Part shown: positions 60,409 to 64,000 of the stretch, piece after piece
How positions within the stretch are numbered: position 1 is the first letter of the stretch
Layout: each line of letters opens with the position of its first letter
Assembly: GCA_964397045.1 (NCBI GenBank)
Contig: CAYNHF010000032.1
Span: forward strand, 1-64,000
Source: CAYNHF01 sp964397045
GTDB lineage: Bacteria > Actinomycetota > Acidimicrobiia > Spongiisociales > UBA5794
Direction: 5' to 3'
DNA length: 64,000 bases
Program-made: the position numbers and the translations under genes
Notes under the pieces: model-generated
Database searches by the model: none
Told to the model about the DNA's origin: nothing
What the model saw: only the letters and a program-made list of their open reading frames with translations

Positions 60409-62225
60409 CAGGATCTCCCTTCGTACCCGGTTCGCAAAGAACGACGCATCACCTTGTTCGAAGCAGTTCGCGGCAACGCGTCAACCGCCACCACTTCGTA
60501 CAGCCGAAACAGCGGGTTGAGACGTGACCGGATCGCAGCCTGCATCTCGACCCGCCACGCATCGACATCCGGTACCACCCCCGCGGCCGGCACCGCGTAG
60601 ATGACGAGCAGGCTCGGCCCTCCTCCCGGCGGCGACACCGCGATGGCTGCGGTCTCCCTGCACCCGGGTGTGGCAGAGACCACCCTTTCGATCTCGGCCG
60701 AGCTGACCTTGATGCCGCCCAGGTTCATGGTGTCGTCCACCCGACCGAGCGCGCGATAGCGGCCGGGGCCGAGCCGTTCGATATGGTCCCCGTGGCGACG
60801 CAGCGGCCTGCCCTCGGATTCCGGCACATCGGCGTGATAGACCTCGTCGTGGTCACGATGCAACAAGGTGGTCGACAACCCGATCGACGGAGGAACCAGG
60901 AACACCTCTCCACTCTCCACCTCCGCCCCCTCCCCGTCGAGAATGACGAGATCGAGTCCGAGCGCAGGTGTCGTGAAGGTTCCGGGAACCGCCACCTCGA
61001 GCACAGTTCCTGTGATGTAGCCGCCGCCGATCTCGGTACCGCCGCAGTACTCGATCACAGGGGCGCCGCCGGCCAGCGACATCAGATACGCCATGTCGTC
61101 CCGATTCGAGGCCTCGCCCGTGGAACTGAAGACGCGCACCCGCGACCAGTCGGATTTCTCCACTGCGCCAGTAGCTCGCCATACACTCACCAGGCTCGGC
61201 ACCACCCCGAGCATGGTGACTCCGGCCTGCGCCACGAACTCCCCGAAGCCTTCGCCACCCGGTACGTCGTCGTATAGAGCCATGGCCGCGCCGTTAATCA
61301 GCGCCGCGTAGATCAGCCACGGTCCCATCATCCAGCCGAGGTTGGTGGGCCAGGCGAGCACATCGTCGGGGTGGACATCCTGGTGGAAGTGCGCATCCAT
61401 CGCAGCCTTGATCGGTGTCAAATGGGTCCACGGGATCACTTTCGGTGCCCCGGTTGTTCCAGACGAGAACAGCACGTTGGTCACGACGTCGGGTGCGCAG
61501 ATCACCGGATCAACTGCCGTCGCCGGTCCTAGAAAATCCTCCCACGCCAGATCCCCGCCCCGGAGTGGGATCCGACCGCCCACCACCACCGCGTGGCGTG
61601 CACCCGCGGCGACCACCTTCTCGTACATCGGGAGTGCCTCTCTCCCGCGATCCACGAAGTCCGTGGTGATGACCCACCTGGTATCCGTCAACTCCAGCCG
61701 GGTGGCGATCTCCTCCGCTGCGAAGCTGTCTGCAATCGAGGTGACGATCGCCCCGACCCAGATGATCCCCAGGTACGCGGCCACCGCGTGTTGAGTCATC
61801 GGCATCGCGATCGCGACCCGGTCCCCCGGGCCGACACCGAGGGCCGTGAGTCCGTTGGCGACCCGCATCACTTCGGCACGCAGTTCCCCGTACGACATCT
61901 GGTGGAGTACCCCCCGGTCTGAGTAGATGACGGCGAAGTGATGCGCCGGCGCCGCGAGGCAACTCTCCACGATGTTCAGCCGGGCTCCAGCCAACCAGTC
62001 CGGATGGCGGGGATCACCGCCCCCGAGGATCACAGCAGGTGGCTCCGCAAACACGATGTCCAGACGGTCCAGCACTGCCCCCCAGAACCCGGCTCGATCA
62101 GATACAGACCAGGCATGGAGCGCGGCGTAGCTCTCGAGGTTGCGCGTCTCCATCAGCCCCGTCAGGTTGGCCCTAGCGATGACTTCGGCATCTGGCTGCC
62201 AAGTCGTATCGGATGCGGTCGTCAC
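60408..62225 (-). CDS. Acetyl/acyl-CoA synthetase, AMP-forming (ACS/AACS-like)
   Basis: The 605-residue adenylating enzyme has an acetyl-CoA-synthetase-type N-terminal domain (LHAWSVSDRAGFW; WLAGARLNIVESCL), the ATP motif LFSSGTTGAPKVI, IEYCGGTEIGGGY, and the C-terminal catalytic lysine in TASNKVMRR. The N-terminal pattern resembles acetyl/acetoacetyl-CoA synthetases and the plant AAE17/18 type. HMG-CoA lyase and fumarylacetoacetase both yield acetoacetate, so acetoacetate activation is attractive, but acetate or another short acid is equally possible. Confidence 0.85.
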   Translation of the reverse strand: MTTASDTTWQPDAEVIARANLTGLMETRNLESYAALHAWSVSDRAGFWGAVLDRLDIVFAEPPAVILGGGDPRHPDWLAGARLNIVESCLAAPAHHFAVIYSDRGVLHQMSYGELRAEVMRVANGLTALGVGPGDRVAIAMPMTQHAVAAYLGIIWVGAIVTSIADSFAAEEIATRLELTDTRWVITTDFVDRGREALPMYEKVVAAGARHAVVVGGRIPLRGGDLAWEDFLGPATAVDPVICAPDVVTNVLFSSGTTGAPKVIPWTHLTPIKAAMDAHFHQDVHPDDVLAWPTNLGWMMGPWLIYAALINGAAMALYDDVPGGEGFGEFVAQAGVTMLGVVPSLVSVWRATGAVEKSDWSRVRVFSSTGEASNRDDMAYLMSLAGGAPVIEYCGGTEIGGGYITGTVLEVAVPGTFTTPALGLDLVILDGEGAEVESGEVFLVPPSIGLSTTLLHRDHDEVYHADVPESEGRPLRRHGDHIERLGPGRYRALGRVDDTMNLGGIKVSSAEIERVVSATPGCRETAAIAVSPPGGGPSLLVIYAVPAAGVVPDVDAWRVEMQAAIRSRLNPLFRLYEVVAVDALPRTASNKVMRRSLRTGYEGRS

Positions 62226-62388
62226 GGGTATCGGCTCCGGTTGATCGCCGGTTCGAGGCTAGCGGCGGTGCAGACTGTGCCGACACGTGATTCGGCGCGT
62301 ACCTGCGAGTTCCAAGGGCACAACCACAGATCCGGTTCCACCAGCACCCTTCTAGGCTCGCCAATCAGCCGTACCGAAACCGAGTTCC

Positions 62389-63936
62389 ATGCAAGAACCC
62401 CCTGCCATCACCCGGCCGCCGTCTCGAGCCACCATTGTCATCCTCGGCATCTTCGCCGCTGCAGCCGCTGCGCTGCTCGCACTGTTGACGCTCGGGGAGA
62501 CGGCAGCGATCGCGACGGCAGTCGTTGTCATCATCGGGTCGGCCCTGGGCGCATGGCTGCTCGGCCCGCGTGCCGGCCGTTCCGCGGTGGTCGTGCTCTC
62601 GTTCGTATTGGTCGGATCGCTGGGGGTGATCGGGTACGGGGCGTATCAGCTGCTCGCTGCGTTCGCTGGAGCCGGATCCGCCCAACCCGTCGCAACCGCC
62701 GATCCGGCAGCGTTGTCGGCGGCAGACGAAAAGATCTCCGCCACGGAGGGTGACTCCGCGTTCCGGCTCGAGCTATCTGAGTCCGAACTCAACGCGTTGC
62801 TCCAGGATGCGCTCGGCTCCATCAGCACCCCGTTTCGCGCGGTGACCATCGACATCCTCAACGCCGGCGGCGAGCCGGGACGGATCGGGTTCGTGGGCGA
62901 GTTCAAGAACGGAAATCTCGATGTCGACGGCGTCCTCTCCGCCGAGGTGTCCGGAGGCAACCTCGAACTGATGGTCATCGACGCAGGGGCTGGGATCTTT
63001 TCGATGCCGGGGGTCGCCCGCGAGGCGGTAGAGGACATGATCGCGTCTGTTGCCGATCTCGAACAGGCACTCGCGGCGGAGGGCGCAGATGTCCAGAACA
63101 TCGTGATCGGAGACGAACGGGTCGTGGTCACCGGCATCAACCGAACTGAGTCGATCATCGATTCGATGGCAGTGCTTGCCGGCCTCGAAGGTCAGATCAG
63201 TCCCGCCACCCCCGACTCCGTCGTGCTCCCCGGATTCCCCGCGGGGCGGGTGGCTTCCGCTGCAGACGCCTCTCCCTACTACCTGGCACTCGGCGACTCA
63301 CTGGCTGCCGCAGTCGGAGTTGAGGACCCGAGGGAGGGGTACGTGTCGCGGCTGCATTCGTGGCTCGAAACCAGGGCGGGAAGTGAGCTCGGCCTCCGCA
63401 ACTTTGCGGTTTCCGGCGAAACGTCGGGGACCCTGCTGGCAGGTGGCCAGTTGGAGGCGGCCGAGACCTTCGCCGCGGGCAGAGATGTCACGACCCTCAC
63501 CATTGATATTGGTGCCAACGACCTGCTCGGTCACCTCGGGAGTTCCGACTGCAGCGACGTCACGGGGCCCACCTGTGTCCAGCGTATCGACGCGGCCATC
63601 GTGGCGTATGAGCGCAACCTGGCCGAGATCTTCGATCGACTGCTGACGGCCGCGCCGGACGCCACCGTTGTGTTCCTCACGACGTACAACCCGTTCAGTT
63701 TCGGGTTCGAGGACACCGTCGAATTCGAACGACTCAGCAACCGGGCGGTCGCTCGCCTGAACGATATGGGAGCTGCGCTCGCCTTGGAACGTGACATCCT
63801 GGTGGCGGACGGTTTCGGCCCGATGCAAGGTACCACCACCCTCACCACCCACATGGTCGACGCCATGCCCGACATCCACCCCAATGCACTCGGATACGAC
63901 CTTCTGACGGGCGCCGCAGTCGACGCCATTGGCTAA
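62389..63936 (+). CDS. Membrane-anchored SGNH/GDSL hydrolase with LmeA-like domain
   Basis: The 515-residue protein has three N-terminal membrane helices (about 15-35, 40-58 and 64-88). Residues 115-275 form a beta-rich region with SESELNALLQDAL resembling lipid-binding LmeA/DUF2993 domains. The C-terminal SGNH hydrolase (about 295-515) has YLALGDSLAAA (catalytic Ser), GAND and DIHPNALGYD (Asp/His). It is probably an extracytoplasmic esterase acting on envelope lipids. ATG at 62389; the gene is complete and the last 64 nt of the window show nothing further. Confidence 0.83.
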   Translation: MQEPPAITRPPSRATIVILGIFAAAAAALLALLTLGETAAIATAVVVIIGSALGAWLLGPRAGRSAVVVLSFVLVGSLGVIGYGAYQLLAAFAGAGSAQPVATADPAALSAADEKISATEGDSAFRLELSESELNALLQDALGSISTPFRAVTIDILNAGGEPGRIGFVGEFKNGNLDVDGVLSAEVSGGNLELMVIDAGAGIFSMPGVAREAVEDMIASVADLEQALAAEGADVQNIVIGDERVVVTGINRTESIIDSMAVLAGLEGQISPATPDSVVLPGFPAGRVASAADASPYYLALGDSLAAAVGVEDPREGYVSRLHSWLETRAGSELGLRNFAVSGETSGTLLAGGQLEAAETFAAGRDVTTLTIDIGANDLLGHLGSSDCSDVTGPTCVQRIDAAIVAYERNLAEIFDRLLTAAPDATVVFLTTYNPFSFGFEDTVEFERLSNRAVARLNDMGAALALERDILVADGFGPMQGTTTLTTHMVDAMPDIHPNALGYDLLTGAAVDAIG

Positions 63937-64000
63937 CCGCTCTGCCGCGATCGATCGGCACCCGCGGTGCGACCTCGCAGGGAAACGGCCGCAAAGCTGC

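Noticed and set aside
1..64000. Mobile elements, CRISPR arrays, tRNA or rRNA genes
   Set aside because: No transposase or integrase proteins, no regularly spaced repeats, and no sequence I could recognise as tRNA or rRNA.

Overview
The window is about 64 kb of high-GC, densely packed bacterial chromosome with no rRNA, tRNA, CRISPR array, phage or insertion sequence that I can see. It points to an actinobacterium, probably a deep-branching one such as an Acidimicrobiia-like lineage. The evidence is an MshA-type glycosyltransferase (mycothiol pathway) followed by a YbjN-like gene, an RsiG-like anti-sigma protein, actinobacterial start and overlap usage (many ATGA/GTGA junctions and GTG/TTG starts), and a large NAD-dependent glutamate dehydrogenase. 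No 16S is present, so the class is inferred.

Layout. 1-3205: end of an FbpABC-type iron(III) importer. 3288-6864: two-subunit biotin-dependent acyl-CoA carboxylase (methylcrotonyl-CoA type). 6866-8155: membrane protein with a bactofilin-like beta-repeat. 8267-23241: complete 14-gene nuoA-N operon for complex I on the minus strand. 23300-28084: 1594-residue glutamate dehydrogenase. 28323-29911: a small membrane protein and an alpha/beta-hydrolase/cyclase fusion. 29968-31245: geranylgeranyl/menaquinone reductase-like flavoprotein. 31315-40840: a divergent respiratory cluster. On minus it has a c-type cytochrome and a CcoN-CcoO-like fusion; on plus a membrane protein, a 2x[4Fe-4S] ferredoxin, split cytochrome b, Rieske protein, diheme cytochrome c and another membrane protein. 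40844-44638: Rex, glutaredoxin-like protein, SAM hydrolase, HMG-CoA lyase and a LuxR-type regulator. 44881-48640: unknown protein plus fumarylacetoacetase, a MoaD-membrane fusion and CrcB. 48763-53995: M23 peptidase, RsiG-like, asparaginase II, FemAB-like, MshA, YbjN. 53996-54328: non-coding region with DnaA-box-like repeats and a long inverted repeat. 54329-63936: glyoxalase-like, Clp1-like kinase, K+-channel-like protein, a selenocysteine-type AhpD protein, AIM24-like protein, flavoprotein monooxygenase, class I amidotransferase, acyl-CoA synthetase and SGNH hydrolase.

How it fits together. Electrons from NADH (Nuo) enter a menaquinone pool, probably tailored by the geranylgeranyl-reductase-like enzyme, and leave through the bc-type complex, with Rex as a plausible NADH/NAD+ sensor. 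The carboxylase, HMG-CoA lyase, fumarylacetoacetase and acyl-CoA synthetase outline leucine/tyrosine breakdown converging on acetoacetate and acetyl-CoA.

The strongest unusual signals are three. (1) The CcoN-like part of the oxidase-like fusion keeps the fold motifs but has lost all six heme/CuB histidines. (2) A ~20-residue 'VPxxLLERxxxARA' motif occurs three times in the cytochrome b C-terminal subunit and once in the cytochrome c on the opposite strand. (3) An AhpD-family gene has an in-frame TGA exactly at the second catalytic Cys, followed by a bacterial-SECIS-like hairpin with a GGUC loop.
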